From positions 1 through 15,976 of the forward strand of contig JAJZYE010000003.1 of NCBI GenBank assembly GCA_021806055.1: 15,976 bases of DNA, written 5' to 3'. The DNA is from Actinomycetes bacterium (GTDB lineage Bacteria > Actinomycetota > Acidimicrobiia > Acidimicrobiales > RAAP-2). Both the position numbers and the translations under genes were made by a program. The notes beneath the pieces are model-generated. The model made no database searches and was not told where the DNA came from. It was given only the letters and a program-made list of their open reading frames with translations. Positions 7,662 through 14,672 of this stretch are shown piece after piece. The stretch's first letter is position 1. The number at the start of each line of letters is the position of its first letter.

Positions 7662-8258
7662 CTATTTCAGGAGGAACAGGGACGAGAACAGCCCGATCCA
7701 GATCACGTCGACGAAGTGCCAGTAGTAGCTCACGCCCTGAAACGCCGCCAGTTCGCCCGGGTCGCCCTCGCTGCCCCGCATACGAAACAGCAGGAACGCC
7801 ATCGCGACCAACCCGAGGAAGACGTGCAGCCCGTGCAGGCCAGTAGTGATGTAGAAGACCGACCCGTAGGAGTTGGTGTACCAGCGCGTGGCCAGGTGCG
7901 TCCACTCGTACGCCTGATTGGCCACGAAGAGCGCTCCCATGATCATCGTGACGATGACCCACTGGCGGGCCTCGGCCCGGCGACGGTGCTCGACGAGCCA
8001 GACCGCGCGCTGCATCGTGAACGACGAGCCGATCAGCACGAGCGTGAAGATGCCCGCCTGGACGGTGTCCAGGTGCGTGCCCACCGGCGGCCACGACGTC
8101 AGGTGCGCACGGATGGTGAAGAGCGCGGCGAAGAGGCCCGAGAAGAACATCAACTCGCTGCCGAGCCAGATCATCACGCCAATGGCCAGCAGTGGCGGTC
8201 GATCGTGGACGATCTTCTCCGGTTTCGCCAGGCTACTGAGGGGAATCGCCTGACTCAC
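7662..8258 (-). CDS. ctaE: Cytochrome c oxidase subunit III
   Basis: Structural membrane subunit of the aa3 oxidase, with five predicted transmembrane helices and no N-terminal two-helix bundle, as in short bacterial forms. Typical blocks are WLGSELMFFSGLFAALF near the start, TGLHGLHVFLG in the middle and YYWHFVDVIWIGLF at the end. 198 residues from GTG 8258. The ctaC, ctaD and ctaF genes are not in this window. A longer frame to GTG 8291 exists, but AGGA touches GTG 8258 with no spacing, so it cannot act as its ribosome site, while TAGAAC sits 7 nt upstream; I therefore prefer leaderless initiation at 8258. It heads the ctaE-qcrC-qcrA-qcrB group, the standard actinobacterial order. Confidence 0.95.
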   Translation of the reverse strand: MSQAIPLSSLAKPEKIVHDRPPLLAIGVMIWLGSELMFFSGLFAALFTIRAHLTSWPPVGTHLDTVQAGIFTLVLIGSSFTMQRAVWLVEHRRRAEARQWVIVTMIMGALFVANQAYEWTHLATRWYTNSYGSVFYITTGLHGLHVFLGLVAMAFLLFRMRGSEGDPGELAAFQGVSYYWHFVDVIWIGLFSSLFLLK

Positions 8259-8265
8259 TCCTACA

Positions 8266-8271
8266 GTTCTA
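8266..8271 (-). promoter_or_regulatory. Candidate -10 element for ctaE-qcrCAB
   Basis: TAGAAC on the minus strand, 7 nt before GTG 8258, in the 55-nt gap after helD. It has the first bases of TANNNT but C at the last position. No convincing -35. Confidence 0.35.
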
Positions 8272-8313
8272 CTTGACGTCACACGCTCCACTCGATCACG
8301 CCACTGAGACCCC

Positions 8314-10623
8314 TCACAGCAACGACGCCGGCAGCGGCTCGTCGCTGACCAGGGCCAGGCGGCGCGTGGGACGCGTCATCGCCACGTAGAGAGTGCGTAG
8401 CCCCCGGGCGTTGACGGCGGGCGTGCCGCGCCGCGCGATCGCGGCGGGATCGACGACCACGACCGCGTCGAACTCCAATCCGTTGGCCCCCTGCGCGGCG
8501 ACCACCACCAAGTCCGACGACAGCCCGGACGACTCGTCGTCGGTCGGGTCCACGGCGTCGAGGCCGTCACGCACCAGGACGTCGCGCACCTCGCGCACGC
8601 GCCGCGCGTCGGCGACGACCGCCACGCGCCCGGGCGACACCGCGGCCAGCTCGCGACGCACCGCGGCCACGAGCGTGGCCGCGAGGTCACCCGGCGCCAC
8701 CACCTCGACCGTCGGTGACGATCCAGCGCGACGCACCGGCCGCGGCGGTGTGAGGTCGGGCGACGCGGCGCGCAGCGTGGCCGCGGCGAAGTCCAGTACC
8801 TCCGCCGGCGTGCGGTAGCTCACCGACAGGTCCACCCGGGTCGGGGGCCGGCGGGGCTCGAGCATCGCCAGAACGATCTCCCACGACGCGGCCGAGGCGG
8901 CGGTCGTCGCCTGGCCCATGTCACCCACGATGGTCATCGAGCCGTTGAGGTCGCGACGTCGCAGCGCGCGCCACTCCATCGCGGAGAGATCCTGCGCCTC
9001 GTCCACGACGATGTGCCCGTAGGTGACGAACTCCGCCTCGTCGGGCTCGGGCGCCACCGTCACGGCCGCTCGGGCCGCCTCGCGCAACGCCGCGGCGCGG
9101 ATGTCACCGCGATAGGCGTCGAGATCGATCCCGTCGAGCAACGCCGACTCGGAGGGCCGCACGTGCGCGCGGGGGCGCCGACGCGGCCCGAGCAGAACGC
9201 GGGCCTCATCGATCAGCGCGGCGTCCGCCGCGGTCCAGGCCACGTCGTCGAGCGAGTCGCGGCGCGCGCGGAACAAGAGCCGCTGCTCGTCCTCGCTGAG
9301 CAGCCCGCGTCCCGCCGCCTCGATCAACGCCGGGGCACCAAAGAGATCGTGCAACAGCTCGGCCCCGCTGAGTCGCGGCCAGACCCGCTGCATCGCCTCC
9401 TTGAACTCGCTCGTCGCGCGGATCTGGTCGGCGAGCTCGCCGAGCGAGGCGAGCTCGTCCTCGTCCTCGTCCTCGGTCCCGGGCCCGGTCGCGACGCGTG
9501 CCCGATAGGCCTGCGCCAAGCGCTGGGCTAGCTCACGCGCCAGCGCGGAGCGACGTTGGTTGTGGTTGCCCGGGCGACGGCGCGCACGCTCCACGGCGTC
9601 GCGCGTGTCGGCCGCGCGCAGGATCAACCGCGCCCGTCCCACGGGAATGACCACGTCGTGGCGCAGCGCGCGCTGACGGGTCGCCAGGGCGCGCGCGAGG
9701 AAGCGCACCATACGCGCGTCCCCCTTCAGGGCCGCCAGCTCGTCACTGTCGTGCCCGCTCACCACAATGTTGGTCACCAGGCCCGCGATCGTCGACAGGC
9801 GCACGCCCGACTCACCGAGCGAGGGCAGCACGTTCTCGATGTAGTGCAGGAAGAGCGGATTCGGCCCCACCACCAGCACGCCCTGACGCTCGAGAGTGGC
9901 GCGGTGGGTGTAGAGGAGGTACGCGGCACGGTGCAGGGCGACCGCAGTCTTGCCCGTACCGGGCCCGCCCTGGACGAGGAGGACGCCGGCGAGGGGACTG
10001 CGGATGATCTGGTCCTGCTCACTCTGGATCGTGGCCACGATGTCGGCCATCCGGCCGCTGCGCGCGCGCCCGAGGGCCGCGAGCAGCGCCCCGGCCCCGC
10101 CCAGGGCCAGCCCCCCCTCGACCAGTCCCTCCTCATCCAGCGCGCGAGCGGCCGTGGCGTCCCAGGCGGCACCCTCGTCGGTGAAGTACTCGTCCTCGAC
10201 CCCCGTCACCTCGTGCGCCCGGATGGCCACGTGGCGCCGGCGCGCCAGGTTAAGTGGCTCCACCCCCGTCGCGCGATAGAACGCCTCGGCGACCGGCGCG
10301 CGCCAGTCCACCACGAGGGGGTTCAGGTCCTCGTCGGAAACCGCCAGTCGGCCCACGTGGTAGCTGTCGGTGCGGCCCTCGACGTTCGGTCGGTAGTCGA
10401 TACGCCCGAAGAAGAGCGGCTGGTCGCCGATTGCCAGCTGGTCGAGGCGCTGAAGCGCCGTTCCCATGACGACGTCGCGCTCCACCAGGTCGCCGGCGCC
10501 GCGGCGGTGCGCCACCGCGACGCTGTCACGCAGGGACGCGGCCCCGGCGCGCATGTGGTCGAGGGCTCCGAGGGCCACGTCCAGGAACGTCTGCTCCTCC
10601 GCGATCTCGCGCTCGTGCGACAC
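8314..10623 (-). CDS. helD: HelD-type RNA polymerase-recycling ATPase (UvrD/Rep superfamily 1)
   Basis: HelD proteins bind RNA polymerase, push arms into its channels and use ATP hydrolysis to release stalled or post-termination complexes. 769 residues from GTG 10623. The N-terminal part, about 1-85, is a charged helical region matching the HelD coiled coil. Superfamily 1 motifs: Walker A GGPGTGKT at 219-226, then the HelD-typical YIENVLPSLGE, Walker B VDEAQD at 540-545, GDMGQ at 567-571, SYRTP at 602-606, GLEFD at 715-719 (preceded by Asn where Lys is usual) and LYVAMTR at 745-751. An acidic stretch, EDEDEDE, lies near 384-390. The start has GAGAGGGG 5 nt upstream; the frame continues to 10686 without support. 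Not obviously linked to respiration. It could be the rifamycin-resistance HelR branch, though I see no rifamycin-associated element. Confidence 0.88.
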   Translation of the reverse strand: MSHEREIAEEQTFLDVALGALDHMRAGAASLRDSVAVAHRRGAGDLVERDVVMGTALQRLDQLAIGDQPLFFGRIDYRPNVEGRTDSYHVGRLAVSDEDLNPLVVDWRAPVAEAFYRATGVEPLNLARRRHVAIRAHEVTGVEDEYFTDEGAAWDATAARALDEEGLVEGGLALGGAGALLAALGRARSGRMADIVATIQSEQDQIIRSPLAGVLLVQGGPGTGKTAVALHRAAYLLYTHRATLERQGVLVVGPNPLFLHYIENVLPSLGESGVRLSTIAGLVTNIVVSGHDSDELAALKGDARMVRFLARALATRQRALRHDVVIPVGRARLILRAADTRDAVERARRRPGNHNQRRSALARELAQRLAQAYRARVATGPGTEDEDEDELASLGELADQIRATSEFKEAMQRVWPRLSGAELLHDLFGAPALIEAAGRGLLSEDEQRLLFRARRDSLDDVAWTAADAALIDEARVLLGPRRRPRAHVRPSESALLDGIDLDAYRGDIRAAALREAARAAVTVAPEPDEAEFVTYGHIVVDEAQDLSAMEWRALRRRDLNGSMTIVGDMGQATTAASAASWEIVLAMLEPRRPPTRVDLSVSYRTPAEVLDFAAATLRAASPDLTPPRPVRRAGSSPTVEVVAPGDLAATLVAAVRRELAAVSPGRVAVVADARRVREVRDVLVRDGLDAVDPTDDESSGLSSDLVVVAAQGANGLEFDAVVVVDPAAIARRGTPAVNARGLRTLYVAMTRPTRRLALVSDEPLPASLL

Positions 10624-10628
10624 GTCGA

Positions 10629-10636
10629 CCCCTCTC
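10629..10636 (-). promoter_or_regulatory. Ribosome binding site for helD
   Basis: GAGAGGGG on the minus strand, 5 nt before GTG 10623. It supports this start over the upstream in-frame codon at 10686. Confidence 0.55.
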
Positions 10637-10639
10637 TCG

Positions 10640-10651
10640 CCCCAAACGGGG
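10640..10651. repeat. Short inverted repeat CCCCAAACGGGG in the helD leader
   Basis: Four-base GC arms around a 4-nt loop, beginning on the minus strand exactly 7 nt after the TAGACT element, so it would sit at the very 5' end of the helD mRNA. Its CCCC could pair with the nearby GGGG or with the GGGG of the ribosome binding site. Confidence 0.4.
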
Positions 10652-10658
10652 TCTGACA

Positions 10659-10664
10659 AGTCTA
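10659..10664 (-). promoter_or_regulatory. Candidate -10 element for helD
   Basis: TAGACT on the minus strand in the 90-nt divergent gap between helD and hemE, an exact TANNNT match. It would give a leader of about 28 nt carrying the helD ribosome site. No clear -35. Confidence 0.4.
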
Positions 10665-10701
10665 AACGAACCCGGCACCCGACCACCGCGGCGACCTCCC
10701 C

Positions 10702-10707
10702 TAGATT
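10702..10707 (+). promoter_or_regulatory. Candidate -10 element for hemE-hemH-hemY
   Basis: TAGATT, an exact TANNNT match, 6 nt before GTG 10714. It would start transcription at or next to that GTG. It is divergent from the helD element 38 nt away. No clear -35. Confidence 0.45.
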
Positions 10708-10713
10708 GGGCGG

Positions 10714-11760
10714 GTGAAGGGAGGAGGTGTGGAGCCAGTCCTACTGCGAGCCTGCCGGAGTGAACGGGTCGACCACGTCCCCGTCTGGTTCATGCGCCAG
10801 GCGGGCCGCTCTCTCCCCGAGTACCGCGCGCTACGCGGCGCGGGGTCCATCCTCGACGCCATCGCCGACCCCGACCTGGCCTGCGAGATCACGCTCCAGC
10901 CCGTGCGCCGCTACGGCGTCGACGCCGCCATCCTCTTCTCGGACATCGTCGTGCCGTACCACGCGATCGGCTTCGGCGTCGAGGTCGTCGCCGGCCGCGG
11001 CCCGGTCATCGCCGAACCCGTGCGCCACGAGCGCGACCTGGAACGGCTGCGCGACCTCACCGAGGCCGATGTGGCCCACGTCACCGCGACGGTCGACCGC
11101 GTCGTCGCCGCGCTCGCGCCGAGCGACACCCCGCTGATCGGCTTCGCCGGCGCCCCCTTCACCGTCGCGAGCTACCTGGTCGAGGGCGGACCCTCGCGCG
11201 ACTTCGGCGTCATCAAGACCCTCCTGCACCGCGATCCGGACCTCTTCGCCCGTCTGAGCGATCGCCTCGTGGCGATCACCGTGGCCTTCCTGCGCGCTCA
11301 GATCGACCACGGCGCGCGCTGCGTCCAGCTCTTCGACTCGTGGGCCGGGTCGCTGACGCGCGACGAGTACCGCCGATTCGCCCTCGAGCCCACGCAGCGG
11401 GTGCTCGAGGGCATCGCCGACCTGGACGTGCCCGCCATCGTCTTCGGCGTCGGGACGGGCGAGCTACTCGACCTCATGGCCACGAGTGGGGCGTCCGTCG
11501 TCGGCGTGGACTGGCGGGTCGACCTCGACGACGCCCGGCGCCGGGTCGGCGACCACGCCGTGCAGGGAAACCTCGACCCGGCGCGCTGCCTGGGCTCGAT
11601 CGAGGCCGGCGTCGCGGGCGCCCGTGAGGTACTCGCGCACGCCGGCACCCAGCCGGGCCACATCTTCAACCTCGGCCACGGCGTCCTGCCGTCGACCGAC
11701 CCGGCGGTTCTCGAGGCAGTCGTACGCGTCGTGCACGACGAGGGGATCGCCGGCGTATGA
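10714..11760 (+). CDS. hemE: Uroporphyrinogen decarboxylase
   Basis: Removes four acetate carboxyl groups from uroporphyrinogen III to give coproporphyrinogen III; cytoplasmic, no cofactor. 348 residues from GTG 10714. Signature VPVWFMRQAGRSLPEYR at about 23-38 (Ser after RQAGR is the actinobacterial form), catalytic Asp77 in ILFSDIVVP, GFAGAPFTVASYLVEGG, QLFDSWAGSLTRDEY, and C-terminal FNLGHGVLPSTDP. Two in-frame starts compete: GTG 10714, 6 nt after a TAGATT element and so possibly leaderless, and GTG 10729, which has GGAGG 4 nt upstream. The stop overlaps hemH as ATGA. First gene of hemE-hemH-hemY. Confidence 0.97.
   Translation: MKGGGVEPVLLRACRSERVDHVPVWFMRQAGRSLPEYRALRGAGSILDAIADPDLACEITLQPVRRYGVDAAILFSDIVVPYHAIGFGVEVVAGRGPVIAEPVRHERDLERLRDLTEADVAHVTATVDRVVAALAPSDTPLIGFAGAPFTVASYLVEGGPSRDFGVIKTLLHRDPDLFARLSDRLVAITVAFLRAQIDHGARCVQLFDSWAGSLTRDEYRRFALEPTQRVLEGIADLDVPAIVFGVGTGELLDLMATSGASVVGVDWRVDLDDARRRVGDHAVQGNLDPARCLGSIEAGVAGAREVLAHAGTQPGHIFNLGHGVLPSTDPAVLEAVVRVVHDEGIAGV
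10720..10724 (+). promoter_or_regulatory. Ribosome binding site for the alternative hemE start
   Basis: GGAGG within a GGGAGGAGGT run, 4 nt before GTG 10729. If transcription starts at 10714, this site also encodes Gly residues 3-5 of the longer HemE form. Confidence 0.5.
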
Positions 11761-12671
11761 GCGGGCGACCCGTGGGAGTGCTGGTGATGGCCTACGGCAC
11801 GCCGCGCACGCGCGACGACGTCGCCGCCTACTACACGCGCATCCGCCACGGACGACCCCCCACCCCCGAGCTGCTGGCCGACCTGGTGCGGCGCTACGAC
11901 GCGATCGGCGGCACGTCACCGCTCGCCGCGCGCACCGCCGCCCAGGTGAGCGCCCTGCGCGCGGCCGCCGAGGCGGCCGAGCCCGGACGCTACGACGTCC
12001 GCTTCGGCGCGAAGTACGAGCCGCCGCTCATCGAGGACACGGCCCGGGCACTACGCGAGGACGGCGTGACCACCGTGATCGGCCTGGCCCTCGCGCCACA
12101 CTCCTCGTCGATGTCCACGGCGCAGTACATGTCGCGCGCGCGCGACGCGCTGGGCGAGGACGTCACGTTGATCGCCGTCGACGCCTGGTGGGACGCGCCC
12201 GGTTTCCTGGAACTGATCGCCGAGCGGGTGACCGACGCCCTGGCCACCATCGACACCGCGCGCCGCGCGGACGCCGAGGTCCTCTTCTCGGCCCACTCAC
12301 TACCCCAGCGCATCCTCGAGGATGGTGACACCTACCCCGAGCAGCTGCGCGAGAGCGCCCGCGGCGTCGCGCAGCTGGCCGGCCTCGTGCACTGGGACGT
12401 GGCCTGGCAGTCCGCGGGGCGCACGGCCGACGCCTGGCTGGGCCCCGACATCCTCAGTGTGCTGCGCACCACGCGCGCGGCCGGCGTGCGCGACCTGGTG
12501 TCCTGCCCCATCGGCTTCGTCGCCGACCACCTCGAGGTGCTCTTCGACATCGACGTGGAGGCGCAGGGCGTGGCGCGCGAGATCGGGCTCAACCTGGTTC
12601 GCACGGCCTCGCTCAACGACGACCCGGCGCTCATTGCCGTCTTGACCGACGTCGTGCGCGGAGCAGCGTAG
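11757..12671 (+). CDS. hemH: Coproporphyrin III ferrochelatase
   Basis: Inserts ferrous iron into a porphyrin. The N-terminal MAYGTP with Tyr13, followed by YYTRIRHGRPP and RYDAIGG, closely matches the Bacillus enzyme now known to use coproporphyrin III, so the product is probably coprohaem (the protein is also called CpfC). Catalytic His180 in FSAHSLP and Glu260 in PIGFVADHLEVLFD are present, along with WQSAGRTADAWLGPDI. 304 residues. Only one cysteine (Cys250) occurs, and the C-terminus is short, so the [2Fe-2S] cluster found in the Mycobacterium enzyme is unlikely. ATG 11757 overlaps the hemE stop, and the TAG stop is immediately followed by the hemY ATG, so all three are probably co-translated. 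Confidence 0.95.
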   Translation: MSGRPVGVLVMAYGTPRTRDDVAAYYTRIRHGRPPTPELLADLVRRYDAIGGTSPLAARTAAQVSALRAAAEAAEPGRYDVRFGAKYEPPLIEDTARALREDGVTTVIGLALAPHSSSMSTAQYMSRARDALGEDVTLIAVDAWWDAPGFLELIAERVTDALATIDTARRADAEVLFSAHSLPQRILEDGDTYPEQLRESARGVAQLAGLVHWDVAWQSAGRTADAWLGPDILSVLRTTRAAGVRDLVSCPIGFVADHLEVLFDIDVEAQGVAREIGLNLVRTASLNDDPALIAVLTDVVRGAA

Positions 12672-14120
12672 ATGGCCAGGCCCTCGGTGGTGATCGTGGG
12701 CGGCGGGATCGCCGGTCTGGCGGCCGCCTGGGAGCTGACCGGCGCCGAGCGCGGACCCGACGCCACCACGCCGCGCGTGGAGCTGATCGAGGCGGCCGAG
12801 CGCGTGGGGGGCTCGCTCGGCACGGTCGACTTCGCCGACCGGCTCATCGACACGGGACCGGACGGCTTCCTGGCGCGGCGCCCCGAGGCCACCCAGTTGA
12901 TCGACGAGCTGGGCCTGACGGACCAGCTCGAGGCGGTCGCGGCCAGCGGGGCCTCGATCTGGCTGCGCGGCCAGCTCGAGGAGATCCCCCCGGGACTGGC
13001 CCTCGGCGTACCCACGTCCAGCGCCACGGTGCGCGCGGTGCACGGACTGTCGTGGCGAGCCCGCCTGGCCGCCCGGCGCGACGAGCTGGTGCCGCGCCAC
13101 CTCGTCGTGGGTGACGACGCGAGCATCGGCGCGATCGTTCGCACCAAGTTGGGCGCCGAGATCGCCTACCGCTTCGTCGAGCCGATGGTCGGGGGCATCC
13201 AGGCCGGTCGCATCGACGAGCTCTCGGCCCGGGCGCTCTTCCCGAGCCTGCTGGACGCCGCCCGCGCCAATGGGTCGCTGATGCGCGCGCTCGCCGCGCG
13301 CTCGCCCGCGCCCGTGCGTTCCACCACCGCGCCGGCGCCGCTGTTCGCCTCGCTGAGGGGCGGCGTCGGCTCGCTGGCCCCGGCCCTCGCCGCGGCGCTG
13401 GTGACGCGCGGCGTGGTGGTGCGCACCGCCACGCGCGTGATCGCCCTGCGCGCCACGCCGCGCGACGAGCATCCCTGGGCCGTCGACACCAACGACACCA
13501 CCACGCCCGCCCACGCACTCATCATCGCGACGCCCGGCGCGGTGGCCGGCGACCTGCTCCACCCGTTCCACCCCGACCTCGGCGCCCTGCGCACCATCAC
13601 CAGCGCGGGGGCGGCGATGGTGACCGTGTGCGTCGAGCGCGGCGCGCTGCGACTACCCGAACGCGGGACGGGTGTCCTGATCCCCCTCGCCACCGCGTGG
13701 ACGGCGCACGAGTCGATGATGGTGACGGCCCTGACCTTCCTCGATCGCAAGTGGCCACGCCTGGCGCGCGAGGACACGGTGGTGCTGCGCGCCCACGTGG
13801 GGCGCAGTGATGACGCGCGCTGGGCCGAGATGGACGACGCCGCACTGGTCGAGCGCGTGACCCACGAGATGGCGCGCGTCCTGCCCGGCTTCCCGCCGGT
13901 TCGCGAGGCCCTCGTCAGCCGGTTCCCCGCGGGACTGCCCCAGTACCGAGTGGGGCACGTCGACCTCGTCGCCGCGGCTCGTGCCGGGGCGCCCCGCGGC
14001 GTCCTACTGGCCGGGAACGCCTACGACGGCGTGGGCATCCCCGCCAGCATCGGCTCGGGCCGACGCGCCGCGCGCGAACTCGTGGCGTCACTGGCGTCGC
14101 GCGAGACGAAGGACCGCTAA
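12672..14120 (+). CDS. hemY: Coproporphyrinogen III / protoporphyrinogen oxidase, HemY type
   Basis: FAD-dependent six-electron oxidation of the porphyrinogen; in the coproporphyrin route it makes coproporphyrin III for the ferrochelatase encoded just upstream (also named CgoX). 482 residues. N-terminal dinucleotide fold VVIVGGGIAGLAAAWEL at about 6-22, then ERVGGSLGTV and IDTGPDGFLARRPE; the C-terminal FAD-closing block is LLAGNAYDGVGIPASIGSGRRAA. Its ATG directly follows the hemH TAG, with GGAG about 9 nt upstream. The coprohaem decarboxylase (chdC/hemQ) needed to finish haem is not in the window. The TAA lies 2 nt from the stop of the convergent HAD gene, with no terminator between them. 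Confidence 0.95.
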   Translation: MARPSVVIVGGGIAGLAAAWELTGAERGPDATTPRVELIEAAERVGGSLGTVDFADRLIDTGPDGFLARRPEATQLIDELGLTDQLEAVAASGASIWLRGQLEEIPPGLALGVPTSSATVRAVHGLSWRARLAARRDELVPRHLVVGDDASIGAIVRTKLGAEIAYRFVEPMVGGIQAGRIDELSARALFPSLLDAARANGSLMRALAARSPAPVRSTTAPAPLFASLRGGVGSLAPALAAALVTRGVVVRTATRVIALRATPRDEHPWAVDTNDTTTPAHALIIATPGAVAGDLLHPFHPDLGALRTITSAGAAMVTVCVERGALRLPERGTGVLIPLATAWTAHESMMVTALTFLDRKWPRLAREDTVVLRAHVGRSDDARWAEMDDAALVERVTHEMARVLPGFPPVREALVSRFPAGLPQYRVGHVDLVAAARAGAPRGVLLAGNAYDGVGIPASIGSGRRAARELVASLASRETKDR

Positions 14121-14122
14121 CC

Positions 14123-14653
14123 CTACTGGTAGTACCCGGAGTGGATGTAGATGCACGGCACGCCCTCGGCGACGTACATCGCGTGATTCTTCGGGTCGTC
14201 GTCCAGTGCGAGTCGCACGTCGAAGCCGTGGGCCTCGAGGTCGCGCACCGCACCGCGCTTGTACTCGTCCACCCCCGAGTAGTCCCCGTACTCGCGCATG
14301 ATCAGCACGTCCCAGCGCAACTGGTAGCGCTCCAGCCAGGCCACCGTGTGCGGCTGCACGCGCCGGGGTCGTCCCGTCACCAAGACCACCGCCAGGGATC
14401 CGTCGAGCAGCTCCAGGAGCCGCTCGATCTCCTCGATCACCGGGTCGTCCCCGCAGGCGTCGAAGAAGCTGCGCCAGTCCCCCCAGTCCAGGTAGTGCTG
14501 GCGTCCAGCGGCGTCGGCGAGCACACCGTCGATGTCGAAGATCACCGCCGGACCGGGGTCGCGCGGGCCAGCGCGCCACAGCCAGTTCTCGCGCGGTGTC
14601 TCGGGTGTCATCAGTCGTCGCTCGGTCTCGCCGGCCCGGGCGACCCGGGCCAC
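14123..14653 (-). CDS. Small HAD-superfamily phosphatase-like protein
   Basis: 176 residues from GTG 14653. HAD motifs in order: FDIDGVLAD with nucleophile Asp40 and Asp42, VTGR with Thr93, Lys132 as the likely motif III lysine, and LALDDDPKNH with the metal-binding acidic pair near 151-152. There is almost no cap domain, so it may act on a large or polymeric phosphate substrate, as the polynucleotide 3'-phosphatase-like HAD proteins do; the substrate is not known. The start is either GTG 14653, 7 nt after TAGTCT and so possibly leaderless, or ATG 14611, which has no clear ribosome site and would drop 14 residues. Divergent from the metallophosphoesterase-like gene, with 19 nt between start codons. 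Confidence 0.8.
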   Translation of the reverse strand: MARVARAGETERRLMTPETPRENWLWRAGPRDPGPAVIFDIDGVLADAAGRQHYLDWGDWRSFFDACGDDPVIEEIERLLELLDGSLAVVLVTGRPRRVQPHTVAWLERYQLRWDVLIMREYGDYSGVDEYKRGAVRDLEAHGFDVRLALDDDPKNHAMYVAEGVPCIYIHSGYYQ

Positions 14654-14659
14654 ATCTGC

Positions 14660-14665
14660 GAGACT
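14660..14665 (+). promoter_or_regulatory. Candidate -10 element for the metallophosphoesterase-like gene
   Basis: GAGACT on the plus strand, 7 nt before GTG 14673; it keeps A at position 2 and T at position 6, but G replaces the first T. It has the same spacing as the other candidate leaderless starts in the window. Weak on its own. Confidence 0.3.
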
Positions 14666-14666
14666 A
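14661..14666 (-). promoter_or_regulatory. Candidate -10 element for the HAD gene
   Basis: TAGTCT on the minus strand, an exact TANNNT match, 7 nt before GTG 14653. It overlaps the plus-strand candidate at 14660-14665 by five bases. Confidence 0.45.
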
Positions 14667-14672
14667 GACCGC

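Noticed and set aside
6885..8276. 463-residue plus-strand open frame opposite ctaE and qcrC
   Set aside because: Low-complexity Arg/Gly/Val-rich text with no motif, antisense to two certain genes; expected in very GC-rich DNA.
9556..10656. 366-residue plus-strand open frame opposite helD
   Set aside because: Antisense to intact helicase motifs and with no recognisable domain.
10624..10686. Extension of helD to 10686
   Set aside because: No ribosome site, and it would run over the TAGACT element; GTG 10623 has GAGAGGGG at 5 nt.
12300..13571. 423-residue minus-strand open frame opposite hemH and hemY
   Set aside because: Repetitive Arg/Gly/His composition; the opposite strand carries two complete haem enzymes.
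14118..14125. Terminator between convergent hemY and HAD genes
   Set aside because: Only 2 nt separate the stops and I see no stem-loop with a T tract there.
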